Positions 1 to 7,136 of a stretch of DNA of 64,000 bases are shown here, one piece after another. Where the stretch lies: positions 4,154,001 to 4,218,000 of the forward strand of contig NZ_CP118631.1 in assembly GCF_028993635.1 (NCBI RefSeq). The letters run 5' to 3'. Numbering within the stretch: position 1 is the first letter of the stretch; each line of letters begins with the position of its first letter. The position numbers and the translations under genes were made by a program. Source of the stretch: Mucilaginibacter sp. SJ (GTDB lineage Bacteria; Bacteroidota; Bacteroidia; Sphingobacteriales; Sphingobacteriaceae). The notes under the pieces were generated by a model that searched no databases, had not been told where the DNA came from, and saw nothing but the letters and a program-made list of their open reading frames with translations.

Positions 1-1071
1 AATTCTAACCTTGTTGATCAGATAACAGCGTTAAAGAAAGCGCAGCTTATAAATCCGGGAATCAAAGTCTGGGCTATTGTATTATCTCCGCCTAAATATC
101 TGAAGACTAACAATAGCGTTAATAATGGAGGAACGCTTAATGCCAGTGTAACAAATGCTTATAGCGAATTCGGCGAATTTTTGTATGCTCATATTAAAAA
201 TCTAAAAGACAATGGAATAACTGTTAATTATTTGAGCTTAATGAATGAACCCGATTACCCGTCTTCGGGTATAGCATATGAATCGGCGGAGTTTACCACA
301 GCTCAAGCCCAAAGTGTATATACAAGCACTGCCGGATGGCTTAAAACTAAATTACAGTCATTGAGTATCGCTGTACCTGTTTTTGCATCTCCGGATTGTA
401 TTGATGTAACCCATACCGGATCATATGTTTCGGGGCTTAACGCTTCGGGGAACGTAAACCTTTTCACTACTCATCAATATTTCAATAGTTCTGCTGCTAA
501 TTTTTCAGCAGCCTCTTCATCAGCGGGTGCAAAGGGCCTGTATATGACGGAGTGGCACGCGGGCTTTGGTATGGGAACCACACCGGATGAATTAACGGCC
601 GCCCTTGACCTGGTTAATAAATTTCACGATGCTTTTAGGGGCGGAGCCAGGGGCTGGCTGTATTTTGAATGGGGTAATCCTGAAACTAATTTTGGCGGAC
701 TGCTGTATACTCCCTGGGGGGCACCGGCGGTACGAAAGAAAAACTACTACGTTTTTCAACAATATACGGCTAACCTGCTTAACGAAAATTATATTCCTAC
801 AACATTAGCCGGTATTACGAACTTTGGAGCGGATAACGTAAGCGCTTTTACAACCTCAAACAAGGCCGATATTAATGTAGTTAACTGGAATACCGATCCC
901 CAAAACAGGGTTAGGCTGTACTTTGGCGGCAATATAAGTACAATAAGGATTTACAGGACCAGTGCAACAGAAAATAACGTGGCGGTTTGGAGCCAGGATA
1001 ATGTGAATCAAAATTATTATGATGTTGATTATGCCGGAAAATCTTTCACTACAGTAAGGGTGACATGGTAA
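1..1071 (+). CDS. Glycoside hydrolase family 30 protein (5' truncated by window edge)
   Basis: The reading frame is open from base 1, so the N-terminus lies outside the window; 356 codons are visible. It resembles GH30 retaining glycosidases of the xylanase/glucuronoxylanase type. The general acid/base Glu sits in the motif LMNEPDYP (Glu codon at 247) and the nucleophile Glu in YMTEWHAG (Glu codon at 550), on strands beta-4 and beta-7 of the TIM barrel. The last ~95 residues form the small beta-sandwich domain that GH30 enzymes add after the barrel. Such enzymes act extracellularly or in the periplasm on plant or microbial polysaccharide; the exact substrate cannot be read from the fragment. 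A strong hairpin follows the stop codon. Confidence 0.85.
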   Translation, partial: NSNLVDQITALKKAQLINPGIKVWAIVLSPPKYLKTNNSVNNGGTLNASVTNAYSEFGEFLYAHIKNLKDNGITVNYLSLMNEPDYPSSGIAYESAEFTTAQAQSVYTSTAGWLKTKLQSLSIAVPVFASPDCIDVTHTGSYVSGLNASGNVNLFTTHQYFNSSAANFSAASSSAGAKGLYMTEWHAGFGMGTTPDELTAALDLVNKFHDAFRGGARGWLYFEWGNPETNFGGLLYTPWGAPAVRKKNYYVFQQYTANLLNENYIPTTLAGITNFGADNVSAFTTSNKADINVVNWNTDPQNRVRLYFGGNISTIRIYRTSATENNVAVWSQDNVNQNYYDVDYAGKSFTTVRVTW

Positions 1072-1144
1072 TCGGGGCATGAATCTTCCCTTTTCACGTT
1101 CTATAGTCCGTTTTTTGGTAATTCAATTTAAGGTTTTCATAAAC

Positions 1145-1184
1145 AAACGCCTATAGCCCGGTAAAAACCAGGCTATAGGCGTTT
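1145..1184. terminator. Bidirectional terminator hairpin between GH30 and Lrp genes
   Basis: A perfect 14-bp inverted repeat (1145-1158 with 1171-1184) with a 12-nt loop lies between two convergent genes. Short A and T runs at the stem ends would serve both strands. Confidence 0.75.
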
Positions 1185-1203
1185 CAATAATTTGAGTAAA
1201 AAT

Positions 1204-1680
1204 TTATTCCAGCGTTATTTGCCTCCTGATACTTTCTTCAAGCGAAATGAAGGTTTCGGTACGTTGAATCCCTCTTACGCCCTGGATCTGCTCGTTCAAA
1301 ACTTCACGCAGGTGAGTGGTATCATGACATACAATTTTAGCAAAAATGCTCCATTCGCCGGTAGTGTAATGCAGCTCGACAATTTCTTTAATTGTTTTTA
1401 ACTGCTTTACAGCTTCATTATACTGTGATCCTTTTTCGAGGTAAATACCCAGGAATGCAGTGATGTCATATCCTAACTTTTGCGGATCTACCTCAAGGCT
1501 GGCCCCTTTTATTACACCCATCTCCTCTAACTTTTTCATCCGCACGTGTATGGTTCCGCCAGAAACAATCAACTCTTTAGCTATCTCGGTGTATGGAGTG
1601 GTAGCATTTTTCATTAATATTGATAAAATCTGGATGTCAAGATTATCAATTTCTAAATTTTGAGCTTTTCTGTGGGACAT
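1204..1680 (-). CDS. Lrp/AsnC family transcriptional regulator
   Basis: 158 residues, the usual length for the family. The N-terminal ~50 residues (starting near LEIDNLDIQILSILMKNA) form the Lrp-type helix-turn-helix; residues ~65-150 form the RAM ligand-binding and oligomerisation domain. Feast/famine regulators of this kind bind amino acids or related metabolites and control nearby or global targets. The gene is divergent from the tRNA-like transcription unit, so the ~150-bp AT-rich gap holds promoters for both. The effector is not predictable from sequence. Confidence 0.92.
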   Translation of the reverse strand: MSHRKAQNLEIDNLDIQILSILMKNATTPYTEIAKELIVSGGTIHVRMKKLEEMGVIKGASLEVDPQKLGYDITAFLGIYLEKGSQYNEAVKQLKTIKEIVELHYTTGEWSIFAKIVCHDTTHLREVLNEQIQGVRGIQRTETFISLEESIRRQITLE

Positions 1681-1753
1681 AAATTTGAATATCTATATTG
1701 AAATACAAGTTTAATTAAAATTCGATTAAAAATAAAATATTTTTGTTGAAATA

Positions 1754-1785
1754 TTTGCAAGAAATAGATAGTCCTATTAAATTTG
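1754..1785 (+). promoter_or_regulatory. Bacteroidota-type promoter for the tRNA-like unit
   Basis: TTTG at 1754-1757, a 20-bp spacer, and TAAATTTG at 1778-1785 match the Bacteroidota primary sigma consensus (TTTG / TAnnTTTG). The expected start site is ~1792, about 40 nt before the first tRNA-like gene, with no other gene in between. Confidence 0.7.
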
Positions 1786-1831
1786 TATCAAGCAAAAGGG
1801 AAATGCTTAATGTTCTTTAAAGTAAAAACAA

Positions 1832-1943
1832 TGTTGGGTGGTGAAATTTTTGGCAGACACACCTCCTTGTCCCGGTGGCGGAGATCATGGAAAACCCGAA
1901 GCGGGCTAACCACTCTGTGAAGGTTCGAATCCTTCCCCAACAG
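1832..1943 (+). tRNA. Class II tRNA-like gene 1 (Leu-type body, GTC at anticodon position)
   Basis: 112 nt that fold as a cloverleaf: perfect 7-bp acceptor (1832-1838 with 1936-1942), U8, 3-bp D stem GTG/CAC with GG in the loop, anticodon stem CCTCC/GGTGG with one U-U mismatch, 7-nt anticodon loop TTGTCCC, T stem GAAGG/CCTTC with loop TTCGAAT, and discriminator G1943. The variable region is about 40 nt and can form CGGAG/CTCTG, TGG/CCA and an apical CCCG-AAG-CGGG hairpin. The D arm and layout resemble tRNA-Leu, but the anticodon position reads GTC (Asp) and the discriminator is G. No CCA is encoded. It may be a specialised or non-translational tRNA, or a decayed tRNA-Leu. Retained pairing and a clean promoter argue against simple decay. 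Confidence 0.65.
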
Positions 1944-1958
1944 CAAGTTTAAGTACAA

Positions 1959-1998
1959 AGTCAGAAGTTTTAAGTCAAAAGACTTAGAACTTCTGACT
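1959..1998. repeat. 18-bp hairpin repeat between the two tRNA-like genes
   Basis: Arms at 1959-1976 and 1981-1998 pair over 18 bp with one G-U position around an AAAA loop. The flanking words (AAGTTTTAAG, GACTAACGACTT) recur in the repeat near 33.75 kb and in the insertion inside the TPP riboswitch at 37.84 kb, so this is a dispersed family member. In the transcript it could also separate or help process the two RNAs. Confidence 0.75.
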
Positions 1999-2020
1999 AA
2001 CGACTTCAGACTTACAACAC

Positions 2021-2136
2021 TGTAGGATGGTGAAATTTTTGGCAGACACACCTCCTTGTCGCGGTGGCGGAGAAATTGGGAAACTTTTAGCAATAAAAAT
2101 AACCACTCCGTGAAGGTTCGACTCCTTCTCCTACAG
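2021..2136 (+). tRNA. Class II tRNA-like gene 2 (paralogue, GTC at anticodon position)
   Basis: 116 nt, with D arm and anticodon stem nearly identical to the first copy. The acceptor stem differs at two positions with compensating changes (TGTAGGA 2021-2027 with TCCTACA 2129-2135). Anticodon loop TTGTCGC, T loop TTCGACT, discriminator G2136. The long variable arm again forms CGGAG/CTCCG and TGG/CCA, but its tip is TTTTA-GCAA-TAAAA, unrelated in sequence to the tip of copy 1. Conservation of pairing without conservation of sequence indicates selection on the fold. Function unknown; aminoacylation with Asp is possible from the identity bases. Confidence 0.65.
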
Positions 2137-2170
2137 CTCTTCTCATAATTTAGGTTTATAATTGGTTAGT

Positions 2171-2206
2171 AAAGGCCCCTGCCCATCAGGGGCTTTGCTG
2201 TTTTTA
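2171..2206 (+). terminator. Intrinsic terminator of the tRNA-like unit
   Basis: AAAG plus a 7-bp GC-rich stem GCCCCTG/CAGGGGC, ending in CTTTGCTGTTTTTAT. It lies 34 nt after the second tRNA-like gene and closes the unit. Confidence 0.85.
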
Positions 2207-2376
2207 TAGGTTTTTTAAACCGCATTCTCCAAAATATTAACATCATCCGGGTGTCTTCACAGGCAACCTGCCAAAAAAAAGCAGGAAAAGAAATAAACTT
2301 TCTGGATATGTTGGGCGCAGTAAAAAACCGTCAAAATTACAGTAAAAAATAATGTGTCATTTTTACACATTGGGTA
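2207..2376. other. Intergenic stretch before the ThuA/GSDH gene
   Basis: No gene is visible. The only structure seen is a short inverted repeat TGTGT-N7-ACACA near 2353-2370, just upstream of the promoter, which could be an operator. Confidence 0.4.
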
Positions 2377-2406
2377 TTGTTTCGTAAAGATTTAGTTATA
2401 AATTTG
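2377..2406 (+). promoter_or_regulatory. Promoter of the ThuA/GSDH lipoprotein gene
   Basis: TTG 2377-2379, 19-bp spacer, TAAATTTG 2399-2406. The predicted transcript has a ~95-nt leader before the ATG at 2505. Confidence 0.7.
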
Positions 2407-2504
2407 GTAGGCAGCAATTTATTGCAATCGATTGTGGTATATTGCTGCTGTAAGTCCTGAAACCGATCCGAACACCAATTAACCCAATCTGCAATTAAGT
2501 CGAT

Positions 2505-5500
2505 ATGAAAAAAATCGTCCTGATGGTTCTTGTGGCATTCAGCTGCATTTACTTATCCTGTAACAAAACACGCCCCAATAAACCGCGCGTGCTTATCTTT
2601 TCAAAAACCATGGGCTTTCACCATGCATCCATCGATGCAGGTATAGCCGCTATCAAAAAGCTTGGCGCCGAAAATGGCTTTGAGGTAGACACTACAAAAA
2701 ACTCGGCCATGTTTAACGAGGACACCCTCAAAAAGTATTCAACCGTTATTTTCTTAAGCACTACTGCCGATGTACTTGACTACAGGCAGGAAGCAGCCTT
2801 TGAACGTTATATCCAGGCGGGAGGCGGTTATGTAGGCATTCACGCCGCCGCTGATACCGAATATGACTGGGGGTGGTATGGTCGCCTGGTTGGCGCCTGG
2901 TTTTATGACCACCCGGGTATCCACGATAAAAACCCGAATGTACAGCCCGGCACTTATAATATAGTTGATGCCAACAACGATGCAACTAAAGATTTGCCTA
3001 AAGTATGGAAACGTACCGATGAGTTTTACAGTTTCCGCAAGCCATTGGCCGGGGATGTGCATGTGCTCATCACCCTTGACGAAAACAGCTACAAAGGCGG
3101 TAAACGTATGGGCAACCACCCCGCCACCTGGTATCATGATTTCGACGGCGGTCGTGCGTTTTATACAGCCATGGGCCATACCGACGAAAGTTATAAAGAA
3201 GCAGGCTACCTGAAAATGCTGCTTGCCGGTATTAAATATGCCATAGGCGAAAATAAAGAATTGGATTACAGCAAGGCTAAAACCCAATTGCCACCCGATG
3301 AAGATCGCTTTAAAAAAACACAATTATCAACCGGCGAGTTTTTTGAACCTACCGAAATGACCGTGTTGCCGAACCTGGATATTATGGTGATCCAGCGCCG
3401 CGGCGAGATCATGCTGTACAAGCACGATACCCAGAAGGTAAAACAGGTTGGTTTTTTTGATGTGTATTGGAAAGCCCATGTGCCCAACGTGAATGCTGAA
3501 GAAGGAATGCTTGGCCTGGCTAAAGACCCAAACTTTGAAAAAAACAATTGGATCTATATTTATTACAGCCCGGCTGATAGCTCGGTGAATCGCCTTTCGA
3601 GGTTTACTTTTAAAAATGATACGCTGGATAAAAAGACTGAGAAGGTTATTTTGGAAGTAAAAGCACAGCGCGATATCTGCTGTCATACAGGCGGTTCAAT
3701 TGCCTTTGGTCCTGGCCCCGATAGAATGCTGTTTTTATCGGCAGGTGACAATTCGACCCCGTTTGATGAAAAGGGGCAGAAATATGTAACCAGCGGTTAT
3801 GCCCCGGTGGATGACAGGCCCGGCCACTTACAGTTTGATGCACGCCGCTCGGCAGGTAATACCAACGATTTGCGGGGTAAGATCATGCGGATTAAAGTTA
3901 ATGACGATGGTACTTATGATATCCCCGAAGGTAACCTGTTCCCGAAAGGAACGCCAAAAACCCGCCCCGAAATTTATGTAATGGGCGACAGGAACCCATA
4001 CCGCATCTCGGTAGATCAGAAGAACGGCTACCTGTACTGGGGCGAAGTTGGCCCTGATGCTCATAATGACAGCCTTGACAACCGTGGCCCCATGGGTTAC
4101 GACGAGGTTAACCAGGCAAAAAAAGCGGGCAACTTTGGCTGGCCGTATTTTGTGGGCGATAACAAGCCATACCATATTTATGATTATGCTACAGGCAAAT
4201 CGGGGCCGACATTTGATCCTAAACACCCGGTTAATAATTCGCGTAATAACACCGGCTTAACCGATCTGCCGCCGGCACAGTCAGCGTTTATCTGGTATCC
4301 TTATGGCCCATCGGCTGATTTTCCGCAGGTTGGCGCAGGCGGCAGGAACGCTATGGCCGGCCCGGTTTATTATACAGACATGTTCCCGGAAGATACCCGC
4401 CTGCCTGATTATTATAATGGCAAGTTTTTGGCATACGACTGGATGCGCGGCTGGATAAAAGCCATCACGCTAACTCCTGAAGGCGATTTTGATAAAATGG
4501 AGCCATTCTTCCCCAAACTGAAAGTAAACTCCATGATTGACATGGAGGTTGGCCCCGATGGCAGGCTTTACGGCCTGGAATATGGCAGCGGCTGGTTCTC
4601 GCATAACCCCGATGCAGGCCTGTTCCGCATTGACTATATCTCCGGAAACCGCCCGCCCGAAATTTCATCGTTCAAGGCTGATAAAACTTCAGGTGTGCTG
4701 CCGTTTACAGTTAAGCTCGCAGTTAAAGCTCAGGATCCTGAAAAAGACAATGTTTCTTATACATGGAACCTGGGTAATGGTGTGACCAAAGAAAGTACAA
4801 CGCCAACATTAAGCTATACTTACACTACTGCAGGCGATTATAAAATTATCGTTGAAGCAAAAGACGACAAAGGCATATCGAGCAAAAGTGCACCTGTTAG
4901 CATATATGCCGGCAATGAACAGCCAACGGTTACCATCGCTATTACAGGCGGCAACAAGTCATTTTACCTGCCTGGTGTGCCGTTCAAATATGCGGTTAAC
5001 GTAACCGATGGGCCCGACACCAAAGCGGTAGATCCAAAACGCATTTACGTTGGGCTTGATTATATCGAAGGCTTCGACAAAGCGCAATCGGCTGCGCAGC
5101 ATGAGCAGGGCGAGCCCGAAAACCGCGGCAAAACCCTCATGCTTACTATGGATTGCAAAAGCTGCCACAAAGAAGATGGCAAATCCATAGGCCCATCATT
5201 TGTTCAGGTTGCGGCCAGGTACAAAAAAGACCCTAACGCCATGGCTAAGCTTACCCAAAAGGTAATTAAAGGAGGGGCCGGCGTTTGGGGTGAAACAGCC
5301 ATGTCTGCCCATCCAAACATTAAGCAGGGCGACGTTGATCAGATCATTAACTGGGTACTTTCGCTCGATAACAGCAGTCAAAAGCCATCGTTAGCGGCAT
5401 CGGGCACTATCTTGCCTGCTCCGCCCGAAAAACAACAAGCGGCAGCGCTGGTATTATCGGCTAAATACACCGATGATGGCGGGAATGACATTAAGAAATT

Positions 5501-5927
5501 AACCGGAAGCAGCATAGTATCATTAAACAGCAGTACCTACCTGTTTAAAGGCACTGAGAAATTCAACGGGTTTACAGCCTTTAAATACAACGGTATTAAT
5601 CTGATGATCTATCCGCCAACCGAAGGCTGGTTTGAGCTGGACAACATCGATCTTACCGGTGTACGTTCCATTAACCTTACCAATTTCTGGCAGGCACCGC
5701 CAAGCGCGCCGCTTAATTTTGAAGTAAGACTTGATTCGGAAACAGGTACACTTGCAGGCAAAGGCAGTATGCCGGTGCCGGGCAAAGATGCAAAAGGTGG
5801 CGCCGTTCATGTAACGCTTACGCCGGTAACGGATGGCAAAATGCACAAGCTGTTCTTTATTTATAAACCGGCAGGTAAAGCCGCTATGACAGCCGGTGTA
5901 ACATCGGTAGTATTTAGTGCGAAGTAA
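2505..5927 (+). CDS. ThuA / PQQ-type sugar dehydrogenase / PKD / cytochrome c / CBM multidomain lipoprotein
   Basis: 1140 residues. A signal peptide ends in the lipobox LSC (Cys19). Domains in order: ThuA-like glutamine-amidotransferase fold (~28-250); a glucose/sorbosone dehydrogenase beta-propeller (~280-720, with CCHTGGSIAFGP and GDRNPYRISVD typical of the family); a PKD domain (~725-812, ending in YTTAGDYKIIVEAKD); a monohaem cytochrome c domain with CKSCH (~884-888); and a C-terminal beta-sandwich (~990-1140) like CBM6. It probably oxidises a sugar or sugar derivative at the cell surface or in the periplasm and passes electrons to the fused haem. ThuA proteins are linked to disaccharide (trehalose/sucrose) use. 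The architecture is known in Bacteroidota; the substrate is not. Confidence 0.9.
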   Translation: MKKIVLMVLVAFSCIYLSCNKTRPNKPRVLIFSKTMGFHHASIDAGIAAIKKLGAENGFEVDTTKNSAMFNEDTLKKYSTVIFLSTTADVLDYRQEAAFERYIQAGGGYVGIHAAADTEYDWGWYGRLVGAWFYDHPGIHDKNPNVQPGTYNIVDANNDATKDLPKVWKRTDEFYSFRKPLAGDVHVLITLDENSYKGGKRMGNHPATWYHDFDGGRAFYTAMGHTDESYKEAGYLKMLLAGIKYAIGENKELDYSKAKTQLPPDEDRFKKTQLSTGEFFEPTEMTVLPNLDIMVIQRRGEIMLYKHDTQKVKQVGFFDVYWKAHVPNVNAEEGMLGLAKDPNFEKNNWIYIYYSPADSSVNRLSRFTFKNDTLDKKTEKVILEVKAQRDICCHTGGSIAFGPGPDRMLFLSAGDNSTPFDEKGQKYVTSGYAPVDDRPGHLQFDARRSAGNTNDLRGKIMRIKVNDDGTYDIPEGNLFPKGTPKTRPEIYVMGDRNPYRISVDQKNGYLYWGEVGPDAHNDSLDNRGPMGYDEVNQAKKAGNFGWPYFVGDNKPYHIYDYATGKSGPTFDPKHPVNNSRNNTGLTDLPPAQSAFIWYPYGPSADFPQVGAGGRNAMAGPVYYTDMFPEDTRLPDYYNGKFLAYDWMRGWIKAITLTPEGDFDKMEPFFPKLKVNSMIDMEVGPDGRLYGLEYGSGWFSHNPDAGLFRIDYISGNRPPEISSFKADKTSGVLPFTVKLAVKAQDPEKDNVSYTWNLGNGVTKESTTPTLSYTYTTAGDYKIIVEAKDDKGISSKSAPVSIYAGNEQPTVTIAITGGNKSFYLPGVPFKYAVNVTDGPDTKAVDPKRIYVGLDYIEGFDKAQSAAQHEQGEPENRGKTLMLTMDCKSCHKEDGKSIGPSFVQVAARYKKDPNAMAKLTQKVIKGGAGVWGETAMSAHPNIKQGDVDQIINWVLSLDNSSQKPSLAASGTILPAPPEKQQAAALVLSAKYTDDGGNDIKKLTGSSIVSLNSSTYLFKGTEKFNGFTAFKYNGINLMIYPPTEGWFELDNIDLTGVRSINLTNFWQAPPSAPLNFEVRLDSETGTLAGKGSMPVPGKDAKGGAVHVTLTPVTDGKMHKLFFIYKPAGKAAMTAGVTSVVFSAK

Positions 5928-5934
5928 CCCGGCC

Positions 5935-6008
5935 TCCTCTAAATCTCCCCCAGAAGGGGAGACTTCAAAAAAGCAAAGCCCTCTCCTTTGGAGAGGGTTG
6001 GGTGAGGC
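5935..6008. repeat. Intergenic C/G-rich repeat (CTCTAAATCTCCCCC family)
   Basis: The word CTCTAAATCTCCCCC followed by AAGGGGAGAC recurs at 20728-20757 next to another stop codon. The second half, CCCTCTCC-TTTG-GGAGAGGG, is a self-complementary hairpin. This is a dispersed family found after genes. Confidence 0.7.
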
Positions 6009-6015
6009 TTATAAT

Positions 6016-6051
6016 AAAATGGCCAGGCAGGTTAACCCGTCTGGCCATTTT
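6016..6051. terminator. Bidirectional terminator
   Basis: AAAATGGCCAG (6016-6026) pairs perfectly with CTGGCCATTTT (6041-6051) between two convergent genes. Confidence 0.85.
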
Positions 6052-6091
6052 ACATTCCCAAAGTTCGTGTCCTCACGACCTTTATTCAAGC

Positions 6092-6664
6092 TTAAAAAAT
6101 CTTAAAGCCCACACTCAGTGCCCAAAGATTCTGACGTTTGGCAAAGCTATCGCTAACTTTGGTTAAACCGCCTTCGTAACGCAAATCGGCAGTGATTGAG
6201 CCGATATCAACACCGGCACCGGCCTGGAAACCAATATTGCTTTTGTTAAAATCATTGAATGCATTACCTACGTTATTACTTACGCTGGTGCTTTGATCAA
6301 GCGTGTAAGTATAAATAGGCCCTGCCATAATGCGGAAGTTCAGGTCTTTTTGGCCAAATGACTTACCAATCAATAACGGCACATTGAGGTTAGTGAACCT
6401 TACTTTGCCGCTAAAAGCGGTGTTATTATCATTCGATTCAAATTTACCACCGGTGCCGCTCAGGTAAAGCTCTGGCTGTAAGTAAACGCCGTTGCCTACG
6501 CGGGCAAATAAACCGGCCTGGTAGCCAGTCAGGTTTTTGTCGTTAAAATTATCGGAGCCAATTTTTGAAAAATTGACACCACCCTTTACGCCTAAAGAAA
6601 ATTGTGCTTTTGCACTGATGCTTACAGCTATCAGTAATACTGCACTTAATAGATACTTTTTCAT
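6092..6664 (-). CDS. Porin family outer-membrane beta-barrel protein
   Basis: 190 residues with a clear signal peptide ending near SISAKAQ. The mature part alternates short amphipathic strands with aromatic ends and finishes in a Phe-terminated strand (LSVGFKIF), the signal for outer-membrane barrel insertion. It matches the small 8-stranded PorT/OmpA-like barrel proteins (opening FSLGVKGGVNFSKIG) common in Bacteroidota. It probably sits in the outer membrane as a structural or porin-like protein; no substrate can be assigned. Confidence 0.85.
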   Translation of the reverse strand: MKKYLLSAVLLIAVSISAKAQFSLGVKGGVNFSKIGSDNFNDKNLTGYQAGLFARVGNGVYLQPELYLSGTGGKFESNDNNTAFSGKVRFTNLNVPLLIGKSFGQKDLNFRIMAGPIYTYTLDQSTSVSNNVGNAFNDFNKSNIGFQAGAGVDIGSITADLRYEGGLTKVSDSFAKRQNLWALSVGFKIF

Positions 6665-6857
6665 ACTTTTCGATGTTAAATGTAAAGCCGTAAACGCACA
6701 TCATCCTTTAAAATTGTATACAGCCCTACGCTATTAATTTACTTTGGTTATAACCCGGCCCATATTTGAGCCGTATTAGGTATTATCAATACACGAGCCA
6801 AACAATTAACAGCAGCAACTTGGTATTTTTTATATTTTTGCTGAAAATAAATTGAAC

Positions 6858-7073
6858 ATGGCTGAAATCAGTATTACAAACAAGGATTGGGAACGCGTAA
6901 AAATTAAGATTCAACGTAAATACAACCACCTTACAGACGAGCAGTTGAAATACAGCGAAGGACAGGAAGAAAGCTTGATTACCAAACTGATGGACCTGGT
7001 GAACCGTGATCGTAAATATGTGGTTTTCACCCTGAAAAAGGCCCTGGTTAATATTGATACCAACCGACTGTAA
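6858..7073 (+). CDS. Small CsbD-like general stress protein
   Basis: 71 residues from the ATG at 6858; a TTG two codons upstream is less likely. The pattern W-x-x-[KI]-x-K-I, LTDEQL, EGQEE and LITKL follows the CsbD family of small soluble stress-induced helical proteins, though the match is partial. A TATTTTTG -7 element at 6833-6840 lies just upstream. Function in the family is not established. Confidence 0.6.
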   Translation: MAEISITNKDWERVKIKIQRKYNHLTDEQLKYSEGQEESLITKLMDLVNRDRKYVVFTLKKALVNIDTNRL

Positions 7074-7136
7074 AATAGACACTGCGGTTATACAAACTGG
7101 ATAGCTTTTTTGTATTTTTATTTTTTTCGAGGATAA

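Noticed and set aside
1788..2093. 101-codon open frame on the minus strand across the tRNA-like genes
   Set aside because: It is a reading through the paired tRNA-like copies; its internal peptide repeat simply reflects the duplicated RNA genes.
1832..2136. Treating the tRNA-like pair as ordinary tRNA-Leu or tRNA-Asp
   Set aside because: Variable arm length, U1-A72, discriminator G with Leu-type body, and anticodon stem mismatch fit neither; simple pseudogene status is disfavoured by compensated stems.
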